Assembly: GCF_023634065.1 (NCBI RefSeq)
Contig: NZ_JALKCV010000016.1
Location: forward strand, 44,946-108,945
Origin: Microbulbifer litoralis
Lineage (GTDB): Bacteria; Pseudomonadota; Gammaproteobacteria; Pseudomonadales; Cellvibrionaceae
DNA length: 64,000 nucleotides
Direction of reading: 5' to 3'
Each line of letters begins with the position of its first letter. Within the stretch, counting starts at the first letter, position 1. The notes under the pieces were generated by a model. The model saw only the letters and a program-made list of their open reading frames with translations, was not told the origin of the DNA and made no database searches. A program made the position numbers and the translations under genes. Shown here one piece after another: positions 21,789 through 31,917 of the stretch.

Positions 21789-22254
21789 AGAGGCGTACTC
21801 CACGTATTGGGAGCCACTACTTTATACAGTAAGAGTGTGACTCTGCTTCGAATACGGCGCTGACAGCGACTAAAAAACCGGCGGCGCCACCAAAAAGGCG
21901 CGCAAGAATAGCTTTTCAGACACCAAATTGCAATAGCCCACGCCCTCCTCGGCCCGCCGAAGAGGATATGGACGACAGTCAACGCCCCCTGATTGAGACC
22001 GGCCAGTCCTGACTTTCCGGTCTCCACCACTCTGCCGGGAGGCTTAGCGGTGTCGCCAGCCACCGCGGGGGCCGCGGCAGTCGGCTTGTTCTTCCCATTT
22101 TGTAAAAGCGTATCGGGGCAACTTCAGTAATGCTGTCCGAGAGCGCTCATACGCACCTTCCCTGGCGCTGGCCCCCGGGCCTCGCCGGCCCCGACCCGAC
22201 CATCCATGGCCGTCGCCAAATCGCGCGCGAAGAGCTGCTTCGCAATCGCGCGAA
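21789..22254. other. Long rpmJ-rpsM intergenic region with alpha-operon leader
   Basis: A 466-bp gap, long compared with the tight spacing elsewhere in this ribosomal block. It holds the promoter at 21905-21933 and about 110 nt of leader before rpsM, which is where S4 binds in E. coli. The remaining 320 bp on the spc side is GC-rich, with short palindromes such as CCGCGG-GGG-CCGCGG near 22063. A minus-strand open frame (21740-22063) overlaps the promoter and shows no likeness to a protein. Confidence 0.6.
21905..21933 (-). promoter_or_regulatory. Promoter of the alpha operon (rpsM)
   Basis: On the minus strand, TTGCAA (21928-21933), a 17-bp spacer and TATTCT (21905-21910) are followed by the GC-rich discriminator TGCGCGCC, typical of stringently controlled ribosomal promoters. 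Start predicted near 21898. Confidence 0.65.
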
Positions 22255-22371
22255 TTAGCCCTGCCGCTGCTTGTGGCGCGGATCGGTGCTGCAGATTACC
22301 CGCAGCACACCCTTGCGACGCACGATTTTGCAGTTACGGCAGATCTTTTTAACAGAAGCGCGTACTTTCAT
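22255..22371 (-). CDS. rpmJ: 50S ribosomal protein L36
   Basis: A short frame translates to 38 residues, [20 protein letters not shown] and on to DPRHKQRQG, a full match to L36. It is the zinc-binding form, with Cys11, Cys14, Cys27 and His33 all present. It lies 42 bp after secY, in the spc-operon position known from E. coli. A start ATG at 22369-22371 and a TAA stop delimit it. Confidence 0.97.
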   Translation of the reverse strand: MKVRASVKKICRNCKIVRRKGVLRVICSTDPRHKQRQG

Positions 22372-22413
22372 GACCTTACCTCAATTCAATCAAACTGCGA
22401 GCAGGTGCCGCAC

Positions 22414-23760
22414 TCAGCGACGGCCGTAGCTTTGCAGGTTGGCCTTTTTCATCATTCCTTCGTACTGGTGCGACAGCATGTGCGACTGCACCTGCGACAT
22501 GAAGTCCATCACCACCACCACAACGATCAGCAGTGAAGTACCACCCAGGTAGAAGGGTATGTTCAATCCCACCACCAGGAACTGCGGCAGCAGGGAAACC
22601 AGCGCGATGTATACGGCGCCCACCAGGGTCAGACGGGTCAGTACGCTGTCGATATAGCGTGCCGTCTGCTCACCGGGACGGATGCCGGGCACATAGGCGC
22701 CGGACTTCTTCAGGTTGTCTGCCACTTCGTTCGGGTTGAACATCAACGCCGTGTAGAAGAAGCAGAAGAAACCGATCAACAACGCGAACAGGATAATGTT
22801 CAGCGGCTGACCCGGCCCCAGTTGCAGCGCCATCCACTGCAGAATCTGTGCACCGATGCCCTCACCACCTTCGCCGAACCACTGTGCCAGCGTGGCCGGG
22901 AACAGCAGGATACTGCTGGCGAAGATCACCGGAATCACACCGGCCATATTCACCTTCAGTGGCAGGTGGCTCGACTGCGCGGCCGGGGCCGCGGAGTAAC
23001 GGCCCGCCTGACGCCGCGCATGGTTGATGGTTATACGGCGCTGGCCGCGCTCCATGACCACCACGAAATAGACCACGGCGATAGCGACAAAGCCGATAGC
23101 CAACAGCATCAGGACATGCAGCTCACCCTGGCGCGCCTGTTCAAACGCCTGGCCGATGGCACTGGGCAGACCCGCCACGATACCGGCGAAGATCAGCATG
23201 GAGATGCCGTTACCGACACCGCGCTCGGTGATCTGCTCACCCAGCCACATCATGAAGACCGCACCGGTAACCAGTGACGTTACCGCGACGAAGTAGAAAC
23301 CGAAGCCCGGCTCCGCCGAGTAGGCCAGGTTCTGGCCGGCGAGACCAAAGGTCATGCCGATCCCCTGGATCAGGGCCAACAGCACCGTCAGGTATCGGGT
23401 GTACTGGTTGATCTTGCGACGCCCGGCGTCCCCCTCTTTCTTCAAAGCCTCCAGAGAGGGTGTCACCGCGCTCATCAGCTGCATGATGATGGACGCGGAG
23501 ATGTAGGGCATGATGCCCAGCGCCAGGATGCTCATCCGCTCCAGGGCGCCGCCGGAGAACATGTTAAACAGACCCAGGATGGTGCCCTGGTTCTGGTTAA
23601 ACAGGTTCGACAGCTTTTCCGGGTCTATGCCGGGCACCGGGATATGGGTGCCCAGGCGATAGACGAGTATCGCGAGGAACAGAAAACGAAGGCGAGCCCA
23701 GAGCTCGCCCATTCCCTTGCTGTTGCCCGGGGAGTTTACGCCGGTTCCTGGTCGTGCCAT
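22414..23760 (-). CDS. secY: Protein translocase subunit SecY
   Basis: Central channel of the Sec translocon in the inner membrane. The 448 residues hold ten predicted membrane helices. Recognised blocks are [15 protein letters not shown] in helix 1, the plug region after it, and [13 protein letters not shown] in helix 2. Others are [20 protein letters not shown] (written [12 protein letters not shown] here), and the C-terminal [20 protein letters not shown] with the ribosome-contacting basic tail. It lies 12 bp after rplO and before rpmJ, as in the E. coli spc operon. Its partner secE is encoded at 52.1 kb. Confidence 0.99.
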   Translation of the reverse strand: MARPGTGVNSPGNSKGMGELWARLRFLFLAILVYRLGTHIPVPGIDPEKLSNLFNQNQGTILGLFNMFSGGALERMSILALGIMPYISASIIMQLMSAVTPSLEALKKEGDAGRRKINQYTRYLTVLLALIQGIGMTFGLAGQNLAYSAEPGFGFYFVAVTSLVTGAVFMMWLGEQITERGVGNGISMLIFAGIVAGLPSAIGQAFEQARQGELHVLMLLAIGFVAIAVVYFVVVMERGQRRITINHARRQAGRYSAAPAAQSSHLPLKVNMAGVIPVIFASSILLFPATLAQWFGEGGEGIGAQILQWMALQLGPGQPLNIILFALLIGFFCFFYTALMFNPNEVADNLKKSGAYVPGIRPGEQTARYIDSVLTRLTLVGAVYIALVSLLPQFLVVGLNIPFYLGGTSLLIVVVVVMDFMSQVQSHMLSHQYEGMMKKANLQSYGRR

Positions 23761-23772
23761 TGGGGCCTCGAT

Positions 23773-24207
23773 TTAGTCTTCTACTTTACCGCCGGCGGCT
23801 TCGATAGCCGCTTTTGCACCTTTGCTGACACGCAGACCCTTAACGGTAACCGCCTTGGTCAGCTCGCCAGAAAGGAACACTTTGGCGCGTTTTACATGGC
23901 TGCCGATAATATCGGCATTCTTCAGCGCTGCCAAATCTATTACGTCGGCGTCGACCTTGTTCAGCTCACCCAGGCGCACTTCCGCAGCGAAGCGGGCGCT
24001 GTATGCGGTGAAGCCGTACTTCGGCAAGCGTTTCTGCAGCGGCATCTGGCCGCCCTCGAAACCCGGACGCACGGAGCCGCCGGAGCGGGACTTCTGGCCC
24101 TTGTGGCCGCGGCCACCGGTTTTGCCCAGACCGCTGCCGATACCACGACCGACGCGCTTGGCGCTGTGTTTGTGGCCCTCAACGGGAGACAACTCGTTCA
24201 AACGCAT
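23773..24207 (-). CDS. rplO: 50S ribosomal protein L15
   Basis: L15 is a late large-subunit assembly protein. The 144-residue product begins [20 protein letters not shown] and has the glycine/arginine-rich N-terminal half [25 protein letters not shown] that threads into 23S rRNA, then a globular C-terminal domain. Length equals E. coli. It starts one base after the rpmD stop, so the two are translationally coupled, and is followed by secY 12 bp later. Confidence 0.99.
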   Translation of the reverse strand: MRLNELSPVEGHKHSAKRVGRGIGSGLGKTGGRGHKGQKSRSGGSVRPGFEGGQMPLQKRLPKYGFTAYSARFAAEVRLGELNKVDADVIDLAALKNADIIGSHVKRAKVFLSGELTKAVTVKGLRVSKGAKAAIEAAGGKVED

Positions 24208-24208
24208 G

Positions 24209-24394
24209 TTATTCCCCCTCTACCTTAACCAGATAGTTAACTTTGTTGATCATGCCACGCACGGAGGGAGTGTCTTCCACTTCCACGGTGTGACCGATCC
24301 GACGCAGGCCCAGACCCGCAACGCACGCCTGATGGTTCTTCAGGCGCCCGGCGATGCTTTTGATCTGGGTCACTTTGATGGTCTTCTTAGCCAT
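24209..24394 (-). CDS. rpmD: 50S ribosomal protein L30
   Basis: Small large-subunit protein. The 61-residue product [20 protein letters not shown] with [25 protein letters not shown] matches the bacterial L30 family over its full length (E. coli 59). It sits between rpsE (35 bp upstream) and rplO (one base downstream) in the spc operon, as expected. Confidence 0.99.
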   Translation of the reverse strand: MAKKTIKVTQIKSIAGRLKNHQACVAGLGLRRIGHTVEVEDTPSVRGMINKVNYLVKVEGE

Positions 24395-24429
24395 GGTGAT
24401 AACCCACTAATAACCTTGTCCCAGGGCGA

Positions 24430-24936
24430 TCAGCCCAGGATCTCTTCAACTGATTTGCCGCGCTTGGCCGCAACGTCTTCCGGACTCTGCATCTGCTCCA
24501 GAGCGGTGAAAGTGGCGCGAACCACATTAACCGGGTTGGTGGAGCCGTAGCACTTGGCCAATACGTTGTGCACGCCGGCCATTTCCAGAACGGAGCGCAT
24601 TGCGCCGCCGGCAATAACACCGGTACCGTCTGAAGCGGGCTGCATGTATACCTTGGAGCCGCCGTGGCGACCGTTGGTAGCGTACTGGATGGTGTCACCA
24701 TTCAGGTCTACCTGGATCATGTTCCGGCGCGCAGCTTCCATCGCCTTCTGGATGGCGACCGGCACTTCGCGTGCCTTGCCGCGGCCGAAACCGACGCGGC
24801 CATTGCCATCGCCAACTACGGTCAGTGCGGTAAAGGCGAAGATACGACCACCTTTAACAGTCTTGGCAACGCGATTGACCTGGACCAGCTTTTCCTGCAG
24901 GCCTTCGTCGTTGCTTTTGTCTTTCTCTCTAGCCAT
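24430..24936 (-). CDS. rpsE: 30S ribosomal protein S5
   Basis: S5 helps form the mRNA entry channel; changes in its N-terminal loop cause spectinomycin resistance or ambiguous decoding in E. coli. The 168 residues (E. coli 167) contain [36 protein letters not shown], the double-stranded RNA-binding fold, and the Ala-rich [17 protein letters not shown]. The spectinomycin loop region (VKGGRIF) looks wild type. It lies 10 bp after rplR and 35 bp before rpmD. Confidence 0.99.
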   Translation of the reverse strand: MAREKDKSNDEGLQEKLVQVNRVAKTVKGGRIFAFTALTVVGDGNGRVGFGRGKAREVPVAIQKAMEAARRNMIQVDLNGDTIQYATNGRHGGSKVYMQPASDGTGVIAGGAMRSVLEMAGVHNVLAKCYGSTNPVNVVRATFTALEQMQSPEDVAAKRGKSVEEILG

Positions 24937-24946
24937 AACTCAACCC

Positions 24947-25297
24947 TTAGAATTTCAGACCGGCTTCGCGGGCAGCGTCAGCCAGGGCCTTGACGCGGCC
25001 GTGGTACTTGAAGCCGCTGCGATCGAAGGCAACTTGCTCGACGCCGGCGGCTTTGGCGCGTTCGGCGATCAGGCTGCCTACCGCCTTGGCGGCATCGACG
25101 TTACCGGTTTTACCTGCGCGCAGGTCCTTGTCCAGGGTAGAGGCGGAAGCCAATACCGTGTTGCCTTCGGCAGACAGGATCTGTGCGTAAATGTGACGCG
25201 GCGTGCGGTTCACGGTCAGGCGAACAGTGCCGAGCTCGCGGATCTTGGCGCGGGCACGGCGTGCACGACGCAAGCGAGATTGCTTCTTAACGTTCAT
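24947..25297 (-). CDS. rplR: 50S ribosomal protein L18
   Basis: L18 binds 5S rRNA together with L5 and brings it into the central protuberance. The 116 residues begin [21 protein letters not shown], a basic tail, followed by [20 protein letters not shown] and [26 protein letters not shown] at the end. Its length is one short of E. coli. It lies 13 bp after rplF and 10 bp before rpsE in the spc operon. Confidence 0.99.
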   Translation of the reverse strand: MNVKKQSRLRRARRARAKIRELGTVRLTVNRTPRHIYAQILSAEGNTVLASASTLDKDLRAGKTGNVDAAKAVGSLIAERAKAAGVEQVAFDRSGFKYHGRVKALADAAREAGLKF

Positions 25298-25310
25298 TTC
25301 TATGCCCTAC

Positions 25311-25844
25311 CTACTTCTTCTTGGCCTCTTTGCGGAACACGCGCTCGTCGGCGTAGCGGACACCCTTACCTTTGTAGGGCTCCGGCGGACGGAATGCGCG
25401 GATCTCGGCGGCCACTTGGCCCAGCAACTGCTTGTCGCTGCTCTTGAGTACGATTTCAGTCTGGCTCGGCGTTTCCGCAGATACACCTTCCGGCAGCTGA
25501 TAATCGATCGGGTGGGAGAAGCCCAGGGTCAGGTTCACGGCCTTACCGGACGCTTTCGCGCGGTAACCAACGCCGTTCAACTGCAGCTTTTTCTCAAAGC
25601 CCTGGCTGACACCAACCACCATATTGTTGACCAGTGCGCGCGTAGTACCCGCCAGCGCCTTGGCCTTTTTGGATCCATCGCGCGCGGTGAAAGTCAGCTG
25701 GCTGTCCGCCTCGGCCACTTCCACATCGCCGTGGATTACCATGTTCAGATTGCCGTTACCGCCTTTTACAGCGATATCCTGGCCCTTCAGATCGACGGTA
25801 ACGCCTGCGGGGATCTTTACCGGATCATTTGCTACTCGAGACAT
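25311..25844 (-). CDS. rplF: 50S ribosomal protein L6
   Basis: L6 lies near the factor-binding site and the sarcin-ricin loop. The 177 residues start [21 protein letters not shown] and show the duplicated L6 domain, with [14 protein letters not shown] in the second half and [25 protein letters not shown] at the end. Length equals E. coli. It is spaced 13 bp from both rpsH and rplR. Confidence 0.99.
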   Translation of the reverse strand: MSRVANDPVKIPAGVTVDLKGQDIAVKGGNGNLNMVIHGDVEVAEADSQLTFTARDGSKKAKALAGTTRALVNNMVVGVSQGFEKKLQLNGVGYRAKASGKAVNLTLGFSHPIDYQLPEGVSAETPSQTEIVLKSSDKQLLGQVAAEIRAFRPPEPYKGKGVRYADERVFRKEAKKK

Positions 25845-25857
25845 ATTAACCCCCCGC

Positions 25858-26250
25858 TTAGAATACGGTGCAGAGCACTTCGCCGCCGATACCGGCCTGG
25901 CGCGCAGCGCGATCGGTCATCACACCCCTAGAGGTGGAGACTATGGCGATGCCCAGACCGCCGCGAACGGACGGCAGAGACTTCTTACCAGCGTAGGAAC
26001 GCAGCCCGGGGCGGGAAACGCGACCCAGTTCGGCGATGACCGGCTTGCCCTGGAAATACTTCAGGGCGATGGTCAGCTCCGGCTTGGCGTTTTCGCTTAC
26101 GCTGTAATCATTGACGTAGCCTTCGTCTTTCAGGACTTTGGCTACAGCCACTTTCAGTTTGGATGAAGGCAGGGTGACGTCCGCCTTTCCGCGCCCCAGG
26201 GCGTTGCGGATACGGGTCAGCATATCTGCCAACGGATCTTGCATACTCAT
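25858..26250 (-). CDS. rpsH: 30S ribosomal protein S8
   Basis: S8 binds the central domain of 16S rRNA and, in E. coli, represses the spc operon by binding near the rplE start. The 130 residues begin [22 protein letters not shown] and end in [31 protein letters not shown], with the STSRG RNA-contact motif. Length equals E. coli. It lies 39 bp after rpsN. I did not work out whether an S8 target is present around rplX-rplE. Confidence 0.99.
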   Translation of the reverse strand: MSMQDPLADMLTRIRNALGRGKADVTLPSSKLKVAVAKVLKDEGYVNDYSVSENAKPELTIALKYFQGKPVIAELGRVSRPGLRSYAGKKSLPSVRGGLGIAIVSTSRGVMTDRAARQAGIGGEVLCTVF

Positions 26251-26289
26251 TTACTTAGACTCCTCAAGCCTTATAACCGGCTGGACTAC

Positions 26290-26595
26290 TTACCAGCTGG
26301 ACTTGACCAGACCGGGCACATCACCGCGCATGGCCGCTTCACGCAGTTTGTTACGGCACAGGCCGAACTTACGGTAAACAGCATGGGGGCGACCAGTAAT
26401 ACGACAGCGGCGTTGCTGGCGCACCGGGCTTGCGTCGCGCGGCAGTTTCTGCAGCTTGACTTGAGCCTCCCACTTCTCCTCTTCAGAAGCGGTGGTACTG
26501 GCGATGATCGCCTTCAGCTCCCGACGCTTTTCGGCGTACTTAGCTGCGGTTCGAGCGCGCTTGTCTTCGCGCGCAATCATGGATTGCTTCGCCAT
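26290..26595 (-). CDS. rpsN: 30S ribosomal protein S14
   Basis: S14 is a head protein of the small subunit. The 101 residues, [20 protein letters not shown], with [35 protein letters not shown], match the long zinc-free form of proteobacteria; only two Cys remain. Length equals E. coli. It lies nine bp after rplE in the spc operon. Confidence 0.99.
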   Translation of the reverse strand: MAKQSMIAREDKRARTAAKYAEKRRELKAIIASTTASEEEKWEAQVKLQKLPRDASPVRQQRRCRITGRPHAVYRKFGLCRNKLREAAMRGDVPGLVKSSW

Positions 26596-26604
26596 GGAAT
26601 CCTC

Positions 26605-27144
26605 TTAACCCTTGAACGGGAAGTTAAATGCTTTCAGCAGTGCGCGACCGTGGTCGTCGTTGGCTGCTGTAGTGGTAACACAAATATCCAGACCGCGGAG
26701 CTTGTCGACTTTGTCGTAGTCAATTTCCGGGAAGATGATTTGTTCGGTTACGCCCATAGAGAAGTTTCCGCGACCGTCGAACTGCTTCGGGCTGATGCCA
26801 CGGAAATCACGGATACGCGGGATGGCGATGTCGACCAGGCGCTCCAGGAACTCGTACATGCGCTCGCCGCGCAGAGTCACCTTGCAGCCGATCGGCCAGC
26901 CGTCGCGGATCTTGAAGCCCGCAATAGATTTGCGCGCCTTGGTCACGATGGGCTTTTGACCAGTAATTGCCGTCATATCACTGACAGCATTTTCCAGCAC
27001 CTTTTTATCACCAACGGCTTCGCCGACACCCATGTTGATGGTGATTTTGGTGATACGCGGCACTGCCATTACATTGTCGACACCCAGCTCTTCTTTCAGC
27101 TTGGGCGCGAGTTCTTTAACGTAGAGCTCTTTCAGCTTTGCCAT
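26605..27144 (-). CDS. rplE: 50S ribosomal protein L5
   Basis: L5 binds 5S rRNA and contacts P-site tRNA. The 179 residues equal E. coli length: [20 protein letters not shown], then [26 protein letters not shown] and [37 protein letters not shown]. The end [25 protein letters not shown] is typical. It lies 18 bp after rplX and nine before rpsN. Confidence 0.99.
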   Translation of the reverse strand: MAKLKELYVKELAPKLKEELGVDNVMAVPRITKITINMGVGEAVGDKKVLENAVSDMTAITGQKPIVTKARKSIAGFKIRDGWPIGCKVTLRGERMYEFLERLVDIAIPRIRDFRGISPKQFDGRGNFSMGVTEQIIFPEIDYDKVDKLRGLDICVTTTAANDDHGRALLKAFNFPFKG

Positions 27145-27162
27145 GATAGTTACCCAACCTGC

Positions 27163-27480
27163 TTATGCGTCGACGGCTTCGCCGCTGGATTTGAAGACGC
27201 GAATCTTGTTGCCGTCTTCCAGTACTTTGAAGCCTACCCGGTCAGCTTTCTGGGTATTCGGGTTGAAGATGGCAACATTGGAAGCCTGGATGGCGGCTTC
27301 TTTCTCAACGATACCACCGGCAACACCCAGCTGCGGGTTCGGTTTCTGGTGTTTCTTGATCATCTGTACACCGGCAACGATCAGGCGGCCGTCGTTCAGT
27401 ACCTTGCGTACTGTTCCGCGCTTGCCTTTGTCGCGACCGGCGATAACGATCACTTCGTCGTCACGCTTGATCTTGCGCAT
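27163..27480 (-). CDS. rplX: 50S ribosomal protein L24
   Basis: L24 is an early large-subunit assembly initiator near the tunnel exit. The 105-residue product has the KOW motif at its start ([26 protein letters not shown]) and the following [28 protein letters not shown] block. Length is like E. coli (104). It lies 23 bp after rplN and 18 before rplE. Confidence 0.99.
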   Translation of the reverse strand: MRKIKRDDEVIVIAGRDKGKRGTVRKVLNDGRLIVAGVQMIKKHQKPNPQLGVAGGIVEKEAAIQASNVAIFNPNTQKADRVGFKVLEDGNKIRVFKSSGEAVDA

Positions 27481-27503
27481 AACTCTATCTCTCCGCTTTG
27501 GGC

Positions 27504-27872
27504 TTAGATAACTTCCGGTGCCAGCGAGATGATCTTCATGAACTTCTCACCGCGCAGCTCGCGAGTTACCGGGCCAAAAATACGGGTGCCAACCGGCGCA
27601 TGTTGCTGGTTCAGCAGTACCGCTGCGTTATCGTCAAATTTGATCAGGGAGCCGTCATTGCGACGCACACCTTTTTTGGTGCGAACCACAACTGCGTTCA
27701 TCACCTGACCTTTCTTTACCTTACCGCGGGGAATGGCTTCCTTAACGGTCACCTTGATAATGTCACCCACGCCAGCATAACGACGATGGGAGCCGCCCAG
27801 CACCTTGATGCACATGACGCGGCGAGCCCCACTGTTGTCAGCTACTTCTAAGTAGGATTCCGCTTGAATCAT
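27504..27872 (-). CDS. rplN: 50S ribosomal protein L14
   Basis: L14 lies at the subunit interface, contacts 16S rRNA in bridge B8, and is the target of the silencing factor RsfS. The 122 residues [20 protein letters not shown] with [28 protein letters not shown] match the family; E. coli is 123. It opens the genes of the classical spc operon, 34 bp after rpsQ. No separate promoter is obvious in that short gap, so S10 and spc genes may be transcribed together. Confidence 0.99.
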   Translation of the reverse strand: MIQAESYLEVADNSGARRVMCIKVLGGSHRRYAGVGDIIKVTVKEAIPRGKVKKGQVMNAVVVRTKKGVRRNDGSLIKFDDNAAVLLNQQHAPVGTRIFGPVTRELRGEKFMKIISLAPEVI

Positions 27873-27906
27873 CGTCTCTCTCCGAAACTCTTCAATGCGC
27901 TAGGGG

Positions 27907-28170
27907 TTAAACCTTCGCCGCACGCTCTACAATTTTCTGCAAAGCCCAGGCCTTGCTCTTGGACAGCGGACGGGACTCTTCAATGGTTACGACATCACCG
28001 ATGCCGCACTCATTGTTCTCGTCGTGCGCCTTGAGCTTGGTGGACTTGCTCACAATTTTGCCGTAGATCGGGTGCTTAACACGGCGCTCGATCAAAACGG
28101 TGATGGTTTTGTCCATCTTGTCACTGACGACTTTGCCAGTCGCAGTACGTTTCAGTTTTGCTTCAGCCAT
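27907..28170 (-). CDS. rpsQ: 30S ribosomal protein S17
   Basis: S17 is a primary binder of the 5' domain of 16S rRNA. The 87 residues include [32 protein letters not shown] and [25 protein letters not shown], the OB-fold core. It starts two bases after the rpmC stop and is the last gene of the S10 group. Length is close to E. coli (84). Confidence 0.99.
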   Translation of the reverse strand: MAEAKLKRTATGKVVSDKMDKTITVLIERRVKHPIYGKIVSKSTKLKAHDENNECGIGDVVTIEESRPLSKSKAWALQKIVERAAKV

Positions 28171-28172
28171 GA

Positions 28173-28364
28173 TTAGTTACCTGCCTTCTCGGTCAACACA
28201 GTCTTAATGCGAGCAATGTCGCGACGAGTCTGCTTCAGCAGATGAGTCTGAGTCAGCTGACCGGTGGACTGTTGCATGCGAAGCTTGAACTGAGCCTCGA
28301 GCTGACTCAGCAGTTCCTGGTTCAGCTCTTCAACTGACTTTTCGCGTAGATCTGCAGTCTTCAT
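28173..28364 (-). CDS. rpmC: 50S ribosomal protein L29
   Basis: L29 is a small helical protein at the tunnel exit, beside L23, where chaperones dock. The 63 residues begin [20 protein letters not shown] and hold the family core [12 protein letters not shown] and [12 protein letters not shown]. Its ATG overlaps the rplP stop by one base (TAATG), so translation is coupled. Length equals E. coli. Confidence 0.99.
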   Translation of the reverse strand: MKTADLREKSVEELNQELLSQLEAQFKLRMQQSTGQLTQTHLLKQTRRDIARIKTVLTEKAGN

Positions 28365-28777
28365 TACATCACCGAACGCTTAACGAAAGTTGTTTTCACA
28401 GGCAGCTTGGCCGCGGCGAGTTCGAAAGCCTCACGAGCGAGATCCTCGGAAACACCCTCCATTTCATAGAGGACTTTACCCGGCTGGATCTGGGCCACCC
28501 AATATTCTACGTTACCCTTACCTTTACCCATACGAACTTCGAGGGGCTTGCTGGAAATGGGCTTGTCCGGAAACACACGAATCCAGATTTTACCGCCACG
28601 CTTTACGTGGCGAGTCATTGCGCGACGAGCCGCTTCGATCTGGCGCGCAGTAATGCGACCACGACCGATGGCCTTCAGGCCAAACTCGCCAAAGCTCACT
28701 TTAGAGCCGCGCTGGGAAAGACCGCGGTTGCGACCCTTCTGTACCTTGCGGAATTTTGTACGCTTTGGTTGCAGCAT
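28364..28777 (-). CDS. rplP: 50S ribosomal protein L16
   Basis: L16 shapes the A-site tRNA binding region of the large subunit. The 137 residues start [19 protein letters not shown] and contain [36 protein letters not shown] and [20 protein letters not shown]. The arginine hydroxylated by RoxA in E. coli (Arg81) corresponds to the [14 protein letters not shown] area. It lies 11 bp after rpsC and overlaps rpmC by one base. Confidence 0.99.
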   Translation of the reverse strand: MLQPKRTKFRKVQKGRNRGLSQRGSKVSFGEFGLKAIGRGRITARQIEAARRAMTRHVKRGGKIWIRVFPDKPISSKPLEVRMGKGKGNVEYWVAQIQPGKVLYEMEGVSEDLAREAFELAAAKLPVKTTFVKRSVM

Positions 28778-28788
28778 CTGCGTACCCC

Positions 28789-29469
28789 TTATTTAGCAGC
28801 TTTCTTGCGGGTCTTCACCGGCTTCTCATCGGGCATTTCGTCACCGATGACTTCGCCTTTGAAGATCCAGACCTTCACACCGATGATGCCGTAGGTAGTG
28901 CTGGCTTCAGCGGTGGCATAATCGATATTCGCGCGCAGGGTGTGCAGCGGCACACGACCTTCGCGATACCATTCAGAACGGGCAATCTCAGCACCACCGA
29001 GACGACCGCCAACCTGAATTTTGATGCCCTGGGCACCCTGACGCATGGCGTTCTGTACCGCGCGCTTCATGGCGCGACGGAACATAACACGACGCTCGAG
29101 CTGCTGGGCAACATTCTGCCCCACCAGGGCGGCGTCCAGGTCCGGCTTGCGCACTTCTTCGATGTCGATGTGCACCGGAACACCCATCTGCGCACTGACT
29201 TCTTTGCGCAGACGCTCTACGTCTTCACCTTTCTTACCGATCACGACACCCGGGCGTGCGGTGTGAATGGTCACACGCGCGGTGTTGGCCGGACGTTCGA
29301 TCTCGATACGGCTCACGGAAGCGTGGGCCAGTTTTTTGCGAATGAAATCGCGAACTTTCAGATCCGTGTACAGCTTGTCTGCGTACTCGTCGCTGCCGGC
29401 ATACCATACGGAGGTATGCTTTTTAACGATACCCAGACGAATGCCGGTAGGATTTACTTTTTGTCCCAT
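28789..29469 (-). CDS. rpsC: 30S ribosomal protein S3
   Basis: S3 forms part of the mRNA entry channel and has helicase-like function. The 226 residues start [21 protein letters not shown]. The KH domain is seen in [21 protein letters not shown], and the C-terminal domain in [27 protein letters not shown] (MRQGAQGIK here) with the final lysine-rich tail. It lies 19 bp after rplV. Length is near E. coli (233). Confidence 0.99.
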   Translation of the reverse strand: MGQKVNPTGIRLGIVKKHTSVWYAGSDEYADKLYTDLKVRDFIRKKLAHASVSRIEIERPANTARVTIHTARPGVVIGKKGEDVERLRKEVSAQMGVPVHIDIEEVRKPDLDAALVGQNVAQQLERRVMFRRAMKRAVQNAMRQGAQGIKIQVGGRLGGAEIARSEWYREGRVPLHTLRANIDYATAEASTTYGIIGVKVWIFKGEVIGDEMPDEKPVKTRKKAAK

Positions 29470-29488
29470 GGTTTTCTCGCCTGCTCTC

Positions 29489-29821
29489 TTATTTCTCGGC
29501 CACTTTCACAGTGATGTGACAAGTACGCTTAAGAATACGGTCAGCACGACCCTTGGCGCGCGGCTTGATGCGCTTCATGGTCATACCTTCATCCACGAAG
29601 ACCGTGGAAACCTTCAGCTCGTCAACGTCCGCACCGTCGTTGTGCTCGGCGTTGGCAATGGCCGACTCCAGAACTTTCTTGACGACCGCCGCGCCCTTTT
29701 TGTGGCTGAATGCCAGGATATCCAGGGCTTCTTCGACGCCTTTGCCGCGAATCTGATCAGCTACCAGTCGCGCCTTTTGCGCCGACAGACGAGCGCCGCG
29801 TAATTTTGCTGCTACTTCCAT
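29489..29821 (-). CDS. rplV: 50S ribosomal protein L22
   Basis: L22 lines the peptide exit tunnel; its hairpin loop is a site of macrolide resistance in other bacteria. The 110 residues include [22 protein letters not shown] and the hairpin with [28 protein letters not shown] see no insertion or deletion in the loop. Length equals E. coli. It lies 15 bp after rpsS. Confidence 0.99.
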   Translation of the reverse strand: MEVAAKLRGARLSAQKARLVADQIRGKGVEEALDILAFSHKKGAAVVKKVLESAIANAEHNDGADVDELKVSTVFVDEGMTMKRIKPRAKGRADRILKRTCHITVKVAEK

Positions 29822-29836
29822 CGTTTTAACCTCGGC

Positions 29837-30115
29837 TTAGCGCTTCTTCGCTTTCTTGTCCGCAGCGTGACCGCGGTAAGTGCGGGTAGCAGCGAACTCG
29901 CCCAGCTTGTGACCAACCATTTCTTCGTTGATCAGCACGGGCACGTGTTGACGGCCGTTGTGAACGGCGATCGTCAGGCCCACCATTTCCGGCATAACCA
30001 TGGAACGGCGAGACCAGGTTTTAATCGGTCGACGATCATTCTTCTCAATCGCCGCCTCCACCTTCTTGATCAAATGCAGATCAATAAAGGGACCTTTCTT
30101 TAATGAGCGTGGCAC
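29837..30115 (-). CDS. rpsS: 30S ribosomal protein S19
   Basis: S19 is in the 30S head and forms bridges to the 50S. The start codon is GTG. The 92 residues [20 protein letters not shown] with [21 protein letters not shown] and [21 protein letters not shown] equal the E. coli length and pattern. It lies 37 bp after rplB in the S10 operon. Confidence 0.99.
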   Translation of the reverse strand: MPRSLKKGPFIDLHLIKKVEAAIEKNDRRPIKTWSRRSMVMPEMVGLTIAVHNGRQHVPVLINEEMVGHKLGEFAATRTYRGHAADKKAKKR

Positions 30116-30152
30116 TGTCGATTCCTCTCTAGCTGCTCAGACACCGCGCGGC

Positions 30153-30977
30153 TTATTTGCCGCGACGACGTACAATCATGTTGTTGGTGCGTTTGTTCTT
30201 GCGCGTCTTCTTACCCTTGGTAGGCACGCCCCACGGGGTAACCGGGTGACGGCCACCGGAGGTACGACCCTCACCACCACCGTGCGGGTGGTCTACCGGG
30301 TTCATCGCCACACCGCGGACGGTCGGGCGAACACCGCGCCAGCGCTTGGCACCAGCTTTGCCCAGCTTGCGCAGGCTGTGCTCGGAGTTGCTCACTTCAC
30401 CCAGGGTGGCGCGGCACTCGGACAGGACCTTGCGCATTTCACCGGAACGCAGGCGAATGGTTGCGTACTGACCTTCGCGCGCCACCAGCTGAACAGAAGC
30501 ACCGGCAGAGCGAGCCAGCTGGGCACCCTTGCCCGGCTTCAGTTCGATAGCGTGGATTACGGAGCCCACCGGGATGTTGCGCAGCGGCAGGGTGTTACCC
30601 ACGCTGATCGGCGCAGCATCGCCGGACTGGACAACAGCACCCGCCTTCAGCCCCTTGGGAGCCAGAATGTAGCGACGCTCGCCGTCTGCGTAACAGACCA
30701 GGGCGATATGTGCGCTGCGGTTCGGATCGTATTCCAGGCGCTCGACCTTGGCAGTGATGCCGTCTTTGTTGCGCTTGAAGTCAATCTTGCGGTAATGCTG
30801 CTTGTGACCACCGCCCACATGGCGGGTGGTGATACGACCACCGTTGTTGCGGCCGCCACTTTTGCTCTTGCTCTCTACCAGAGGCGCGTAGGGCGCACCT
30901 TTGTGCAGGTCAGGATTAACAATCTTGACCAGGTGGCGACGGCCGGCAGAGGTCGGTTTTGCTTTTACAATAGCCAT
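30153..30977 (-). CDS. rplB: 50S ribosomal protein L2
   Basis: L2 is a core protein needed for subunit association and peptidyl transfer. The 274 residues (E. coli 273) include the OB and SH3-like domains and the conserved C-terminal stretch [19 protein letters not shown], with the essential His of the VDHPHGGG motif. The N-terminus [20 protein letters not shown] is typical. It lies 14 bp after rplW. Confidence 0.99.
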   Translation of the reverse strand: MAIVKAKPTSAGRRHLVKIVNPDLHKGAPYAPLVESKSKSGGRNNGGRITTRHVGGGHKQHYRKIDFKRNKDGITAKVERLEYDPNRSAHIALVCYADGERRYILAPKGLKAGAVVQSGDAAPISVGNTLPLRNIPVGSVIHAIELKPGKGAQLARSAGASVQLVAREGQYATIRLRSGEMRKVLSECRATLGEVSNSEHSLRKLGKAGAKRWRGVRPTVRGVAMNPVDHPHGGGEGRTSGGRHPVTPWGVPTKGKKTRKNKRTNNMIVRRRGK

Positions 30978-30991
30978 TGTAATTCTCCCCC

Positions 30992-31288
30992 TTACTCAGC
31001 AGCTTCAAAGTTGATGTCGCTGCCTTCGGCCAGGCGAACATAGGCTTTCTTCCAATCGTTGCGCTGGCCCATGCCGAAACGCGTACGCTTGGTTTTACCC
31101 TTGATGTTCACGGTGCGAACCTGCTCGACAGAAACGTTGAACAGCTTTTCTACCGCGGCCTTGATTTCGGCTTTAGTGGAATCGGTGGTGACCTTGAAAA
31201 CCACTTGGTTGGCGGAGTCCGCCAGCCCGGCAGCCTTTTCGGAAATTACCGGGCCCAGCAGTACTTTGTAGAGTCGCTCTTGGTTCAT
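30992..31288 (-). CDS. rplW: 50S ribosomal protein L23
   Basis: L23 at the tunnel exit is the docking site for trigger factor and SRP. The 98 residues [20 protein letters not shown] with [24 protein letters not shown] match the family (E. coli 100). The start overlaps the rplD stop by four bases (ATGA), a sign of translational coupling. It is 14 bp from rplB. Confidence 0.99.
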   Translation of the reverse strand: MNQERLYKVLLGPVISEKAAGLADSANQVVFKVTTDSTKAEIKAAVEKLFNVSVEQVRTVNIKGKTKRTRFGMGQRNDWKKAYVRLAEGSDINFEAAE

Positions 31289-31899
31289 CCCAGCACCTCT
31301 TCAATTTTCTTGAGTGCCGCCACGGTAACCACGACCTTGTCGAAGCGGATCAGGCTAACCGGGTCGATACCCTGCACATCCCGCACGTCGATCTTGTGCA
31401 GGTTGCGCGCGGCCAGATAGAGGTTCTCGCTCACTTCTTCAGTGATGATCAGCGCATCGGCCAGATCGAACTGGGCCAGCTTGCCGACCAGCTGCTTGGT
31501 CTTCGGTGCCTCCACGTCAAAAGACTCAACCACGACCAGGCGCTCCTGGCGGTTCAGCTCAGACAGGATGCAGCGCAGGGCAGCGCGGTACATCTTCTTG
31601 TTCAGCTTGACGCCGTGATCGCGCGGTTCAGCGGCGAAGGTTACGCCGCCGCTGCGCCACAGCGGGCTGCGAATGGTGCCGGCACGAGCGCGGCCAGTAC
31701 CCTTTTGACGCCACGGTTTCTTACCACCGCCGGAAACGTCAGCGCGGTTTTTCTGCGCCTTGGTACCCTGGCGGGCGCCGGCCATGTAGGCCACTACCGC
31801 CTGGTGCACCAGGTCTTGATTGAATTCACGTCCGAAAGTCACTTCAGAGACAGCTACAGTGCCTTTAGCGCCTTCGGGAGTAGCGATATTCAGTTCCAT
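31285..31899 (-). CDS. rplD: 50S ribosomal protein L4
   Basis: L4 lines the exit tunnel and, in E. coli, represses the S10 operon at its leader. The 204 residues include [38 protein letters not shown], the extended loop that reaches the tunnel. Length is near E. coli (201). It lies 18 bp after rplC and overlaps rplW. The S10 leader here is short (about 70 nt), so the E. coli type of L4 control may not operate. Confidence 0.99.
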   Translation of the reverse strand: MELNIATPEGAKGTVAVSEVTFGREFNQDLVHQAVVAYMAGARQGTKAQKNRADVSGGGKKPWRQKGTGRARAGTIRSPLWRSGGVTFAAEPRDHGVKLNKKMYRAALRCILSELNRQERLVVVESFDVEAPKTKQLVGKLAQFDLADALIITEEVSENLYLAARNLHKIDVRDVQGIDPVSLIRFDKVVVTVAALKKIEEVLG

Positions 31900-31917
31900 A
31901 TCTATTTCCCCTCAGAC

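Noticed and set aside
21740..22063. Minus-strand 107-codon frame upstream of rpsM
   Set aside because: It spans the predicted promoter and the leader, overlaps the rpsM start, and has a Trp/Arg-rich random-looking translation.
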